Shown here: one piece after another, positions 48,501 to 57,090 of the stretch
How positions within the stretch are numbered: position 1 is the first letter of the stretch
Layout of the letters: every line of letters starts with the position of its first letter
From: Anaeromyxobacter soli
GTDB lineage: Bacteria; Myxococcota; Myxococcia; Myxococcales; Anaeromyxobacteraceae
Assembly (NCBI RefSeq): GCF_022808855.1
Contig: NZ_JAKZLF010000005.1
Coordinates: 149,487-213,486, forward strand
Direction: 5' to 3'
DNA length: 64,000 bases
Made by a program: the position numbers and the translations under genes
Notes under the pieces: model-generated
What the model saw: the letters and a program-made list of their open reading frames with translations, nothing else
Database searches by the model: none
Told to the model about the DNA's origin: nothing

Positions 48501-48535
48501 GGCGGAGGGAGGCGAGCGCGTCGCCCCCCTCCGCC
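48501..48535 (+). terminator. Large hairpin between the RAYT gene and dctM
   Basis: GGCGGAGGG (48501-48509) pairs with CCCTCCGCC (48527-48535), then an A/C mismatch, then GGCGA pairs with TCGCC around loop GCGCG. It begins at the base after the transposase stop and lies between converging genes, so it may work as a bidirectional terminator or as the transposase's recognition structure. Confidence 0.55.
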
Positions 48536-48562
48536 CGAGCACGGCGCGCGGGCGCGGCCGCG

Positions 48563-49912
48563 TCAGCGCATCCCCATCACCGCGTCCGGGAGCCAGGTCG
48601 CGATCCCGGGGAAGACGCACAGGAGCACGACCGCCACCACCATGAGGCCCACGAACGGCATCACGCCCCAGACGACGTCGCGGAGCGGGATGTCCGGCGC
48701 GACGTTGTTGATGACGAAGATGTTGAGGCCGACCGGCGGGTGGATGAGCCCCATCTCCATCACCACGGTCATCACCACGCCGAACCAGACCAGGTCGAAC
48801 CCGGCCGCCTTGAGGGGCGGCAGGATGATCGGCGCGGTCATGAGGATGATCGAGACCGGCGGCAGGAAGAAGCCGAGCACCACCACGAACACGAGGATGG
48901 CCGCGAGGAGCACCCAGCGCGAGAGGTGCATGGCCACGATCCACTCGGCGGCCGACTGGCTGATGTGCAGGTAGCTCATCACGTACGAGTACAGGAGCGA
49001 CATGCCGATGATGAACAGCAGCATGGTCGACTCCTTGAGCGTCCCCGCGAAGATCGGCTTCAGGTCGCGCGGGCGCCACATGCGGTAGATGATCCCCACC
49101 AGCACGAGCGCCAGGATCGCGCCGAGGCCCGCGGTCTCGGAGGGCGTGGCGAAGCCGCCGTACAGCGCGACCATGACGCCGACCAGCAGGACCACGAAGG
49201 GGAGGACCTTCGGCAGCATCCGCGTCTTCTCGGCGAGCGAGAGCTCCGGCTCGTCGAGGTGCGCGGCGCGGACGCCGGTGCGCTCGTAGGTGGCGAGGGC
49301 GGCGCGGTACTCCTTCTTGAAGCGGAACACCGTGTAGCCCGCGAACAGGAGCACGAGCAGCGCGCCCGGGCCGATGCCGGCCAGGAAGAGCCGCCCGAGC
49401 GACTGCTCCGACGCGACCGCGAAGAGGATCATGGTGATCGACGGCGGCAGGAGGATCCCCAGCGTCCCGCCCGCGGCGATGATCCCCGCCGCGAGCCGGG
49501 GGGAGTACCCGCGGGACCGCATCTCGGGGATGCCGGAGCTGCCGATGGCGGACGCGGTCGCCGGGCTCGACCCGGCCATGGCCGCGAACAGCGCGCACGC
49601 GAACACGTTGGCGATGCCGAGGCCGCCCGGGATGCGCCGGATCCAGGCGTGGATGGCGGAGTAGAGGTCCGCCCCGGCGCGCGACTTGCCGATGGCCGCG
49701 CCCTTCAGGATGAAGAGCGGGATGGAGAGGAGCGTGATGCTCGACATCTCCTCGTAGACGTTCTGGGTGACGGTGTCGAGCGCCGCGCCGGGCATGAAGA
49801 AGTACATGAAGACGACCGCCACCATCCCGAGCGCGAAGGCGACCGGCACGCCCGAGAACATCACGAGCAGGGTGGCCGCGCCGTAGAGACCGCCGACGAC
49901 GGAGACGCTCAT
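48563..49912 (-). CDS. dctM: TRAP transporter large permease (DctM-like)
   Basis: A 449-residue membrane protein with about 12 helices that forms the ion-coupled channel of a TRAP importer. Diagnostic segments are LLSIPLFILKGAAIG, AAMAGSSPATASAIGSSGIPEM, GGTLGILLPPSITMILFAV and GLIHPPVGLNIFVIN. Its ATG overlaps the dctQ stop by 4 bp. Context within malonate genes suggests malonate as substrate, known for some TRAP systems but inferred here. Confidence 0.93.
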   Translation of the reverse strand: MSVSVVGGLYGAATLLVMFSGVPVAFALGMVAVVFMYFFMPGAALDTVTQNVYEEMSSITLLSIPLFILKGAAIGKSRAGADLYSAIHAWIRRIPGGLGIANVFACALFAAMAGSSPATASAIGSSGIPEMRSRGYSPRLAAGIIAAGGTLGILLPPSITMILFAVASEQSLGRLFLAGIGPGALLVLLFAGYTVFRFKKEYRAALATYERTGVRAAHLDEPELSLAEKTRMLPKVLPFVVLLVGVMVALYGGFATPSETAGLGAILALVLVGIIYRMWRPRDLKPIFAGTLKESTMLLFIIGMSLLYSYVMSYLHISQSAAEWIVAMHLSRWVLLAAILVFVVVLGFFLPPVSIILMTAPIILPPLKAAGFDLVWFGVVMTVVMEMGLIHPPVGLNIFVINNVAPDIPLRDVVWGVMPFVGLMVVAVVLLCVFPGIATWLPDAVMGMR

Positions 49913-50469
49913 TCGGTTGCTCCTTCCGGCGCGAGGCGATGCAGGACCTGCAGCACGAGCTGGAGGGTGAGGAGGGTCATCCCCACCGTCATGAGCGAGT
50001 ACGGGATCCACATCGGCGGGCCCCACGACGAGGACGACGTCTGGCCGTCCACGACCGCCTCGTGGAGGAGCGCCCAGGACTTCCAGGTGAAGAACGTGCA
50101 GAACAGGAGCGACACCAGGTCCGCGACGAGCGCGCGGGCCCGGTTCACGCGGGGCGGCAGGATCGAGGCGAGCGCCGCGATGGCCACGTGCCCCCGCTGC
50201 GCCTGGACCTGCGCCGCCGTCAGGAAGGTCGCGCCGACCATGAGGAACACGGCCGCCTCGTCCTGCCAGTCGGTCGGGACCTTGAAGAAGTAGCGGGTGA
50301 CGACGCTGCCCGTGAGGACGGCCGCCGCGCCGAGGATCGCCAGGGCGGAGACGATCACGGTGTGGCGGTTCAGGGCGGCGAGCGCGCGCATGGCCACGCC
50401 GAGGGCGCCCGCGCGCGGCAGCGCCGGCAGCTCGGCTGCCCTGGCCTCGAGCTCGAATCCGTGGCTCAC
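49909..50469 (-). CDS. dctQ: TRAP transporter small permease (DctQ-like)
   Basis: A 186-residue protein with four helices, the small membrane subunit that joins DctP and DctM. VVTRYFFKVPTDWQDEAAVFLMVGATFLTAA with nearby RGHVAIAAL is the family signature. Its GTG overlaps the dctP stop (GTGA) and its TGA overlaps the dctM start. Confidence 0.92.
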   Translation of the reverse strand: MSHGFELEARAAELPALPRAGALGVAMRALAALNRHTVIVSALAILGAAAVLTGSVVTRYFFKVPTDWQDEAAVFLMVGATFLTAAQVQAQRGHVAIAALASILPPRVNRARALVADLVSLLFCTFFTWKSWALLHEAVVDGQTSSSSWGPPMWIPYSLMTVGMTLLTLQLVLQVLHRLAPEGATE

Positions 50470-51494
50470 AGGGTCTTCTCCGCGAGCGAGAGGAGCCGGG
50501 CGCAGCGCTCGTTGCGCGCGGCGAAGTCCTTCCAGGCGGTGGCGCGGGCGATGTCCTGCCAGCGACGGACGGTGGCCTCGGACAGGTCCACGGGCTTCGC
50601 GCCCGCCTTCGCGAACGCCGCCGCGACGAGCTGGTCGTCCGCCTTCGCGGAGTTGACGCCGAACGACTCGAGCTCCGCGCCGACCGTCATGATCACCGAC
50701 TGCAGGTCCTTCGGCAGCCCGTCGAAGATCGCGCGCGACATGATGAGCGGCTCGAGCATGAACCAGTAGGCCTTCCCGCGACCCGTGACGAGCTGCTTCG
50801 CGACCTCCTCCAGGCGGAAGGAGATGAGGCTCGTCGACGAGGTCATGGCCGCGTCGAGCGCCCCCGTCTGCATGCCCGCGTAGATCTCGTTCGAGGGGAG
50901 CGAGACCACGGTGGCCCCCGCCTCCTTGAGGACCATGTCCATCTCGCGGCTGCCGCCGCGGACCTTCTGCCCCTTCGCGTCCTGGGGCTCGACGATGGCG
51001 CCGCTGCGGCAGGCGACGCCGCCCGCCTGCCAGACCCAGCTCACGATCACGATGCCCTTGTCGGCGAGGAGATCGGTGAGGTACTTGCCCACCTCGCCGT
51101 GCTTCCAGGCCATGCCCTGCTCGTACGAGGTCACGACGCCCGGCATGAGGCCGATGTTGAGCTCGGGGACCTCGCCGCCCGCGTACGAGAGCGGGAAGAG
51201 GCTCATGTCGAGCGCGCCCTTGCGGGCGGCGCTGAACTGCGCGTTGACCTTCATGAGCGAGGAGCTCGGGTAGACCGTCCCGGTCAGCGCGCCGTTCGTC
51301 CGCTTCGCGATCTCGGCCGCGAACCGGCGGCACAGGCGGTCGCGGAAGTCGCCGTCCGTGAGGGTGCCGCCGGGGAACTGGTGCGAGATCTTGAGCTCCG
51401 TCGTGCCCGCCGCGAGGGCGCGCCGGCCGACGAGCGCCAGCGCCGGCGAGGCCAGCATTCCGAACAGCAGGTTCCTGCGGGTGAACTGGTGCAC
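50466..51494 (-). CDS. dctP: TRAP transporter substrate-binding protein (DctP-like)
   Basis: A 342-residue periplasmic binding protein. The N-terminus TRRNLLFGMLASPALALVG has a twin-arginine-like motif and hydrophobic core. The mature part shows the DctP fold, with LKISHQFPGGTL, NIGLMPGVVTSYEQGMAWKHGEVG and the substrate-contacting VRGGSREMDMVLKEAGATVVSLPSNEIYAGMQTGALDAA region including the conserved Arg. GGAGG lies 5 bp before the GTG. It begins 20 bp after matB, so ligase and importer are co-transcribed. Confidence 0.92.
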   Translation of the reverse strand: MHQFTRRNLLFGMLASPALALVGRRALAAGTTELKISHQFPGGTLTDGDFRDRLCRRFAAEIAKRTNGALTGTVYPSSSLMKVNAQFSAARKGALDMSLFPLSYAGGEVPELNIGLMPGVVTSYEQGMAWKHGEVGKYLTDLLADKGIVIVSWVWQAGGVACRSGAIVEPQDAKGQKVRGGSREMDMVLKEAGATVVSLPSNEIYAGMQTGALDAAMTSSTSLISFRLEEVAKQLVTGRGKAYWFMLEPLIMSRAIFDGLPKDLQSVIMTVGAELESFGVNSAKADDQLVAAAFAKAGAKPVDLSEATVRRWQDIARATAWKDFAARNERCARLLSLAEKTL

Positions 51495-51514
51495 GATCGC
51501 CTCCGCGCTGCGGG

Positions 51515-53089
51515 TCAGTGGGTTGGGACGACGGGACGGGACGCTTCGACGGCATACGTTTCGCGCAGCGCGCTCTTCAGGACCTTCCCCATCGCGTTGC
51601 GGGGGAGGTGGTCGACGAAGTGCACGTGCTTCGGGACCTTGTAGGAGGCGAGCCGGGCCTTCAGCGCGCCCACGATCCGGCCGGCGTCGAGCGCCGGATC
51701 GCGCCGGACCACGACGGCGGTGACCGCCTCGCCGAGGTCGCGGTGGGGCACGCCGATGACGGCCGACTCGACGACGCCGGGGAGCGCGTCGAGGGCGAGC
51801 TCGACCTCCTTCGGGTAGACGTTGAACCCGCCGGAGATGACGAGATCGCTCGTCCGACCGACGAGCGTCACGTACCCGTCCTCCGCCACGGTGCCGAGAT
51901 CGCCGGTGCGGAACCAGCCGTCGGCGGTGAAGGCCTCCGCCGTCTTCTCCGGCTGGCGCCAGTAGCCCTTCATCACCGCGGGGCCGCGGATCTGGAGCAC
52001 GCCCACCGCGCCCCGGGAGAGCGGCCGGCCCTCGGCGTCGGCGACGCGCAGCTCGACCCCTTCGATGGCCCTCCCGACGCTGCCCGGACGGCGCTCGCCG
52101 TCGAGCGGGTTCGAGGTGATGACGACGGCCTCCGTCATGCCGTAGCGCTCGAGCACGGCGTGCCCGGTGCGCTCCGCGAAGGCGCGGCTCGTCTCCGCGA
52201 GCAGGGGCGCCGACCCCGAGGTGAAGAGCCGCACGGACCGGCACGCCTCCGGGCCGAACCCGGGCAGATCCAGCAGGCGGGTGTAGAACGTCGGGACGCC
52301 CATCATCGCGGTGGCGCGAGGCAGGAGCTCCGCGACGCGCTCGGCCGAGAACCTGGCGAGGAACAGCATCGCGCTGCCGGAGAGCAGCGCGCAGTGCGCG
52401 GCGATGAAGAGGCCGTGGGCGTGGAACAGCGGCAGCGCGTGCAGCAGCCGATCGCGTTCGGTGAACCCCCACAGGTTCGTCAGGGCCCGGGCGTTGCTCG
52501 CCAGGTTCCCGTGCGTGAGCATCGCGCCCTTCTGCCGCCCGGTCGTCCCGGACGTGTAGAGGATCGCGGCGACGTCGTCGCGCCCGCGGGGCGCGGTGGG
52601 GAACGCGTCGTCCTCGGCGGCGGCGCGCTCCGCGAGCGTCCCCTTCCCCGCGGCGTCCAGCGTGAGGCAGGCCGGGACGCCGCACGCGGCGGCCAGCGGC
52701 GCCTTGCCCGCCGCGTCGGCCGGATCGAACACGAACGCGGCGGGCGCGGCGTCCTCGAGGAAGTACCGGAGCTCCGCCACCGTGTAGGCGGGGTTCAGCG
52801 GGACGTAGATGCCGCCGCGCCGGAGCACCGCCAGGTACAGGCAGTAGGCCTCTGGCGACTTCTCGACCTGGACGGCGACCCGGTCGCCGGGCTCCACCCC
52901 GTGCGCGGCGAGCGCGTTCGCGTACCGCCCGATGAGCGACCGCAGCTCGGCGTACGTGAGCCGCCGCCCGCCGTCCGTCTCGATGAAGGTCGCGTCGTCG
53001 CGCCCGCGCTCCGTGAGGACGTCGAACAGGTTTTCGCTAGGTGCGTCCGTTCGTCGCATCGTCCCGTCCGTTCGGTCGGCATCGTGCAT
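51515..53089 (-). CDS. matB: Malonyl-CoA synthetase (malonate-CoA ligase)
   Basis: A ~524-residue ANL-family ligase forming malonyl-CoA from malonate, ATP and CoA. It has P-loop LYTSGTTGRQKGAMLTH, RYGMTEAVVITSNPLDGERRPGSVG (the MatB-type substrate pocket region), SGGFNVYPKEVELAL and catalytic Lys in MGKVLKS. The ATG at 53089 is exactly 9 bp after a TATACA box, as in two neighbouring malonate genes, and has no SD. An internal ATG at 53059 would give 514 residues and is the more conventional start. It heads the matB-dctPQM operon. Confidence 0.9.
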   Translation of the reverse strand: MHDADRTDGTMRRTDAPSENLFDVLTERGRDDATFIETDGGRRLTYAELRSLIGRYANALAAHGVEPGDRVAVQVEKSPEAYCLYLAVLRRGGIYVPLNPAYTVAELRYFLEDAAPAAFVFDPADAAGKAPLAAACGVPACLTLDAAGKGTLAERAAAEDDAFPTAPRGRDDVAAILYTSGTTGRQKGAMLTHGNLASNARALTNLWGFTERDRLLHALPLFHAHGLFIAAHCALLSGSAMLFLARFSAERVAELLPRATAMMGVPTFYTRLLDLPGFGPEACRSVRLFTSGSAPLLAETSRAFAERTGHAVLERYGMTEAVVITSNPLDGERRPGSVGRAIEGVELRVADAEGRPLSRGAVGVLQIRGPAVMKGYWRQPEKTAEAFTADGWFRTGDLGTVAEDGYVTLVGRTSDLVISGGFNVYPKEVELALDALPGVVESAVIGVPHRDLGEAVTAVVVRRDPALDAGRIVGALKARLASYKVPKHVHFVDHLPRNAMGKVLKSALRETYAVEASRPVVPTH

Positions 53090-53107
53090 TCTGTACGCTG
53101 TATACAA
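53087..53107 (-). promoter_or_regulatory. Malonate operator/promoter site A (matB-dctPQM)
   Basis: On the minus strand TTGTATACA (53107-53099) is followed by 9 nt and the matB ATG (53089-53087). TGTATACA is a palindrome that also offers a -10-like TATACA. It matches site B at 54234-54254 over 18 of 20 positions. No SD is present, and a -35 is not convincing. Confidence 0.6.
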
Positions 53108-53172
53108 AGCAACCTGCGACAAAGCGGTCAACCCCCCGTCCGCCCCCTTGTTGGGGCGGGCGGACGAGCGAC

Positions 53173-54225
53173 TCAGGTCGGGATGGCGGGAGGGGCCGCG
53201 GCGGCGCGGCGGGCGTAGCGCTCGGCGAGGGCCGAGCACGCGAAGAGCTGAAGCTGGTGGTAGCACATGACCGGCAGCACGATCAGGCCGAGGCCGGGCT
53301 GCGCTCCGAACAGCACCTTCGCCATCCCCACTCCCGAGGAGAGCGCCTTCTTCGAGCCGCAGAACACCGCCGCGATCTCGTCCTCCTTCGCGAGCCCCAC
53401 CCAGCCCGCCACCGCCGTCGTGAGGGCGAGCACGAGGGCGAGGAGCACGGCCGCGCCGGCGAGCGTCAGCGCGAGGACCCCGGGGCCGTGGTGCGACCAA
53501 AGGCCCGAGCTCACCGAGTCGCAGAACGCCACGTAGACGATGACGAGGATCACCGCCTTGTCGAGGCGGTGCGCCTGGCGCTCGTGGCGCGCGTAGAAGC
53601 CCCCGAGGAGCGGGCGGAGCGCGAGGCCGACGGCGAGCGGGACGAGGATGAGCACGCCGACGGTGAGGATGGAGCGCGCGAGCGGCGGCCGGCCGCCGCC
53701 GGACGCGCTCCCGGCGAGGGACACGAGGAGCGGCGTCACGAAGACGCCGAGCACGTTCGACGCGATGGCGTTGAAGATCGCGCCGGGGACGTTGCCGCGC
53801 GCGATGCCCGTCATGGCGACGGAGGACGAGATCGTGGACGGCAGCACGCTCAGGTAGAAGAAGCCGAGCAGGAGCGGCCGCGGGAGGAAGCGGCCGAACG
53901 TGGCGCCGAGCGCGAGGTACAGGACCGGGAAGACACAGAACGTGAACGCCTGCACGACGGCGTGGAGCCTCCAGCGCAGGAGCCCGGCCTTCAGGCGAGC
54001 GGTGTCGAGCCCGAGCCCGTGCAGGAGGAAGATGGCGAAGATCCCGGCGTCGGCCACGCGATCGCCGTGCATCGGACCGCCGGTCCTCCCCGCCCCCGGG
54101 AGCGCCGTCGCGAGCACCACCGCGCCGATCATCCCGGCGAGAAACCCGTGTCGCCGCAGCGCGTTACGCTGGCGACCCCCACCTGAGCTCCCGCCTGTCC
54201 GCCCGTTCTCCGGTTGAGCTGGCAT
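53173..54225 (-). CDS. BASS-family (bile acid:sodium symporter-like) transporter
   Basis: A ~350-residue membrane carrier with about nine to ten helices. It has the SBF-like features HGFLAGMIGAVVLATALPGAG, FFYLSVLPSTISSSVAMTGIARGNVPGAIFNAIASNVLGV and CGSKKALSSGVGMAK. The family imports organic acids with sodium. The ATG at 54225 is 9 bp after TATACA on the minus strand, and there is no SD. A later start near LRRHGFLAG is possible. It is divergent from mdcA and upstream of matB, so it is probably a second malonate or related acid carrier; the substrate is inferred from context only. Confidence 0.8.
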   Translation of the reverse strand: MPAQPENGRTGGSSGGGRQRNALRRHGFLAGMIGAVVLATALPGAGRTGGPMHGDRVADAGIFAIFLLHGLGLDTARLKAGLLRWRLHAVVQAFTFCVFPVLYLALGATFGRFLPRPLLLGFFYLSVLPSTISSSVAMTGIARGNVPGAIFNAIASNVLGVFVTPLLVSLAGSASGGGRPPLARSILTVGVLILVPLAVGLALRPLLGGFYARHERQAHRLDKAVILVIVYVAFCDSVSSGLWSHHGPGVLALTLAGAAVLLALVLALTTAVAGWVGLAKEDEIAAVFCGSKKALSSGVGMAKVLFGAQPGLGLIVLPVMCYHQLQLFACSALAERYARRAAAAPPAIPT

Positions 54226-54254
54226 GTTCTCTGTTGTATACAGCATGCAGAATG
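54214..54254. promoter_or_regulatory. Malonate operator/promoter site B, shared by mdcA and the BASS gene
   Basis: The palindrome TGTATACA (54235-54242) gives a -10-like TATACA to each strand. Rightward: TTGAGC (54214-54219), 17 bp, TATACA (54237-54242), 9 bp, ATG of mdcA (54252). Leftward: TATACA (54240-54235), 9 bp, ATG of the BASS gene (54225). Repressor binding would shut both promoters at once. The GntR regulator MatR of Rhizobium is reported to bind TTGTATACAA, nearly the same sequence. Confidence 0.65.
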
Positions 54255-55916
54255 CTGAATACCACCACGCGCGCGCCGGTTCCCGCTTCGCCCTGGAGAA
54301 CACGCCCCGCCGAGAAGGCCCGCCGGCTCGGGCGCGTCGCTCCCTTCGTGGACGGAAAGGCGCTCCGCGCCGACCGGCTGGTGGAGGCGCTCGAGGCGCT
54401 CGTCTCTCCCGGCGACCGCGTGGCGCTGGAGGGCGACAACCAGAAGCAGGCGGACTTCCTGTCGCGCTCGCTCGCGCGGGTGGACCCCGCGGCGGTGCAC
54501 GACGTGCACCTGCTCATCTCCAGCATCAGCCGGCCCGAGCACCTCGCCCTGTTCGAGCACGGGATCGCGCGCAAGGTGGACTTCGCCTTCGCCGGACCGC
54601 AGAGCCTCCGGCTCGCGCAGCTGCTCGAGGACGGCAAGCTCGAGATCGGCGCCATCCACACCTACGTCGAGCTCTACGCGCGGATGTTCGTGGACCTCAC
54701 GCCGAACGTGGCGCTCGTCTGCGCGGACAAGGCGGACGCGCACGGCAACCTCTACACGGGACCGAACACCGAGGACACGCCCACGATCGTGGAGGCGACC
54801 GCGTTCCGCCACGGCGTGGTCGTCGCGCAGGTGAACGAGATCGTGGACGAGCTGCCGCGCGTGGACGTCCCGGGCTCCTGGATCGACCTCGTCGTGGTCG
54901 CCGACAGGCCCTACGCGGTCGAGCCGCTCTTCACGCGCGACCCGCGGCACATCAACGAGCTGCAGATCCTGATGGGGATGATGGTCATCCGCGGGATCTA
55001 CGAGCGGCACGGCGTCACCTCGCTCAACCACGGCATCGGGTTCGACACCGCGGCGATCGAGCTCCTCCTGCCGACCTACGGCGAGTCGCTCGGGCTGCGC
55101 GGCCGGATCTGCCGGAACTGGGCGCTGAACCCCCACCCCACCCTCATCCCCGCCATCGAGCGCGGCTGGGTGGAGAGCGTCCACTGCTTCGGCAGCGAGG
55201 TCGGGATGGAGGACTACGTGCGGGCGCGCCCCGACGTGTTCTTCACCGGCAAGGACGGCAGCCTGCGGTCGAACCGCGTGCTGTGCCAGCTCGCCGGGCA
55301 GTACGGCGTGGACCTCTTCATCGGCTCGACGCTCCAGATGGACGCGGACGCGAACTCCTCCACGGTCACGCTCGGCCGCCTCGCCGGGTTCGGCGGTGCG
55401 CCGAACATGGGCCACGATCCGCGGGGACGCCGTCACGCGAGCGCGCCGTGGCTCGACCTCATCACGGCGGAGGGAGACGTCGTCCGCGGGCGCAAGATCG
55501 TCGTCCAGCTCGCCGAGACCTACCAGAAGGGCGGCCAGCCGGTCTTCGTCGAGTCGCTGGACGCGGTGCAGGTCGGGAAGGCGAGCGGGATGCCGGTCGC
55601 GCCCGTGATGATCTACGGCGACGACGTCACGCACGTCGTGACGGAGGAAGGGATCGCCTACCTCTACCGCGCGGACGGGCCGACGGAGCGCCGCGCGGCC
55701 CTCGCGGCGGTCGCCGGGGCGACGCCCGTGGGGCTCGGAGCCGACGCCCGGCGGACCGAGGGGCTGCGCCGGCGCGGCATCGTCGCGTTCCCCGAGGACC
55801 TCGGCGTGCGCCGCCTCGACGCGAGGCGCTCGCTCCTCGCGGCCCGCAGCATCGACGACCTCGTCGCCTGGTCGGGCGGGCTCTACCGGCCGCCCGCCCG
55901 CTTCCGGTCCTGGTGA
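54252..55916 (+). CDS. mdcA: Malonate decarboxylase alpha subunit (acetyl-S-ACP:malonate ACP transferase)
   Basis: A 554-residue subunit that swaps acetyl for malonyl on the decarboxylase acyl carrier protein. It resembles Klebsiella MdcA throughout: ALEGDNQKQADFLSRSLA, FSGPQSLR-like FAGPQSLRLAQLLEDG, IGAIHTYVELYARMFVDL, LNHGIGFDTAAIELLLPTYGESLGL and the terminal WSGGLYRPPARFRSW. The ATG at 54252 lies 9 bp from the TATACA of site B without an SD. It leads mdcABCDEGH, all on the plus strand with overlaps or gaps of a few bases. Confidence 0.95.
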   Translation: MLNTTTRAPVPASPWRTRPAEKARRLGRVAPFVDGKALRADRLVEALEALVSPGDRVALEGDNQKQADFLSRSLARVDPAAVHDVHLLISSISRPEHLALFEHGIARKVDFAFAGPQSLRLAQLLEDGKLEIGAIHTYVELYARMFVDLTPNVALVCADKADAHGNLYTGPNTEDTPTIVEATAFRHGVVVAQVNEIVDELPRVDVPGSWIDLVVVADRPYAVEPLFTRDPRHINELQILMGMMVIRGIYERHGVTSLNHGIGFDTAAIELLLPTYGESLGLRGRICRNWALNPHPTLIPAIERGWVESVHCFGSEVGMEDYVRARPDVFFTGKDGSLRSNRVLCQLAGQYGVDLFIGSTLQMDADANSSTVTLGRLAGFGGAPNMGHDPRGRRHASAPWLDLITAEGDVVRGRKIVVQLAETYQKGGQPVFVESLDAVQVGKASGMPVAPVMIYGDDVTHVVTEEGIAYLYRADGPTERRAALAAVAGATPVGLGADARRTEGLRRRGIVAFPEDLGVRRLDARRSLLAARSIDDLVAWSGGLYRPPARFRSW

Positions 55917-55920
55917 ACGC

Positions 55921-56793
55921 ATGATCGCGATCGCGCACGCGCCGCCCCCTCACGCCTCGCGGCGGGCCGACCGGCTCGCGGACCTGGCGGTGTCGGCGCT
56001 CCTCGACGAGGCGGAGCTCACGCCCAAGCCCGGCCTCGTCGACCGTCGCGGCAGCGGCGCGCACGCGGACCTCGACCTCCCGACGATGCGCCGCTCCGCC
56101 CACGCGCTCCGCGGCGCCTTCGCCGAGATGGCCCGGGCCGCCCGCGGCTCCCGTCCGGCGGACGCGCTGCGCACCACGCTCGGCGCGATCGGCCGCGAGG
56201 GCGAGGCCGCCATGCTCGCCGCCACCGGCGGCGCGAACGCGCACCGCGGCGCGATCTGGGCGCTCGGCCTCCTCGTCGCCGGCGCCGCCATCGAGGGCGC
56301 CCGCGGCGGGCCCGCGGCGATCGCGGCGCGCGCCGCGGAGCTCGCGCGCTGCCGCGATCGGCTCGCCCCCGTGCCCGAGACGAACGGCGCCCGCGCGTGC
56401 GCCCGCTACGGCGTGCGAGGCGCGCGGGGCGAGGCGGCGTCGGGGTTCCCGCACGTCGTCTCGTGCGGGCACCCTGCCCTGCTCCGGGCGCGCGCGCGGG
56501 GCGCGGCCGAGGACGACGCGCGGCTCGAGGCGCTGCTCGCCGTGATGTCGACGCTCGACGACACCTGCCTGCTGCACCGCGGCGGGCCGCGCGCGCTCCA
56601 CGTCGCCCAGCGCGGCGCCGCGGCGGCGCTCCGGGCGGGCGGACCCGGCACCGCGGCCGGCCGGGCGGCGCTGCTCGCGCTCGACGCCGAGCTCCTCGCC
56701 CTGAACGTCTCGCCCGGCGGGAGCGCCGATCTGCTCGCCGCGGTCCTGTTCCTCGATGGCGTCGGCGCCGAGCTCGCGCCGCCGCGGAGGTGA
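55921..56793 (+). CDS. mdcB: Triphosphoribosyl-dephospho-CoA synthase
   Basis: A 290-residue enzyme making the prosthetic-group precursor 2'-(5''-triphosphoribosyl)-3'-dephospho-CoA from ATP and dephospho-CoA. It has the CitG/MdcB signatures ELTPKPGLVDRRGSGAHADLDLPTM, GGANAHRGAIWALGLLV and STLDDTCLLHRGG. It starts 4 bp after mdcA. The product is transferred to the carrier protein by MdcG. Confidence 0.93.
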   Translation: MIAIAHAPPPHASRRADRLADLAVSALLDEAELTPKPGLVDRRGSGAHADLDLPTMRRSAHALRGAFAEMARAARGSRPADALRTTLGAIGREGEAAMLAATGGANAHRGAIWALGLLVAGAAIEGARGGPAAIAARAAELARCRDRLAPVPETNGARACARYGVRGARGEAASGFPHVVSCGHPALLRARARGAAEDDARLEALLAVMSTLDDTCLLHRGGPRALHVAQRGAAAALRAGGPGTAAGRAALLALDAELLALNVSPGGSADLLAAVLFLDGVGAELAPPRR

Positions 56794-56796
56794 TGC

Positions 56797-57090
56797 ATGG
56801 AGACCCTCGAGTTCCGCTACCCCGCCCGCGATCCCGTCGGGCGCCGCGCGCACGTCGGCGTCGTCGGCTCGGGCGACCTGGAGGTGCTCCTCGAGCCCTC
56901 GGGTGACGGCGAGGCGCGCGTCCGGATCCGCACGACCGTGGACGGCTACGGCCAGGTCTGGCGGAACGTCCTCGACCGGCTCTTCTCGCGCTACCACGGC
57001 GCGGCCGCCATCGAGGTGAACGACTTCGGCGCCACCCCGGGGATGGTGCTCCTCCGCCTCGAGCAGGCCATCGAGGAGAGCGCGCCATGA
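56797..57090 (+). CDS. mdcC: Malonate decarboxylase acyl carrier protein (delta subunit)
   Basis: A 97-residue carrier protein bearing the dephospho-CoA-derived prosthetic group. The modified serine is Ser25 in GVVGSGDLEVLLEP, the same position reported for Klebsiella MdcC. VDGYGQVWRNVLDRLF and EVNDFGATPGMVLLRLEQA are family-typical. Its stop overlaps the mdcD start (ATGA). Confidence 0.94.
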   Translation: METLEFRYPARDPVGRRAHVGVVGSGDLEVLLEPSGDGEARVRIRTTVDGYGQVWRNVLDRLFSRYHGAAAIEVNDFGATPGMVLLRLEQAIEESAP

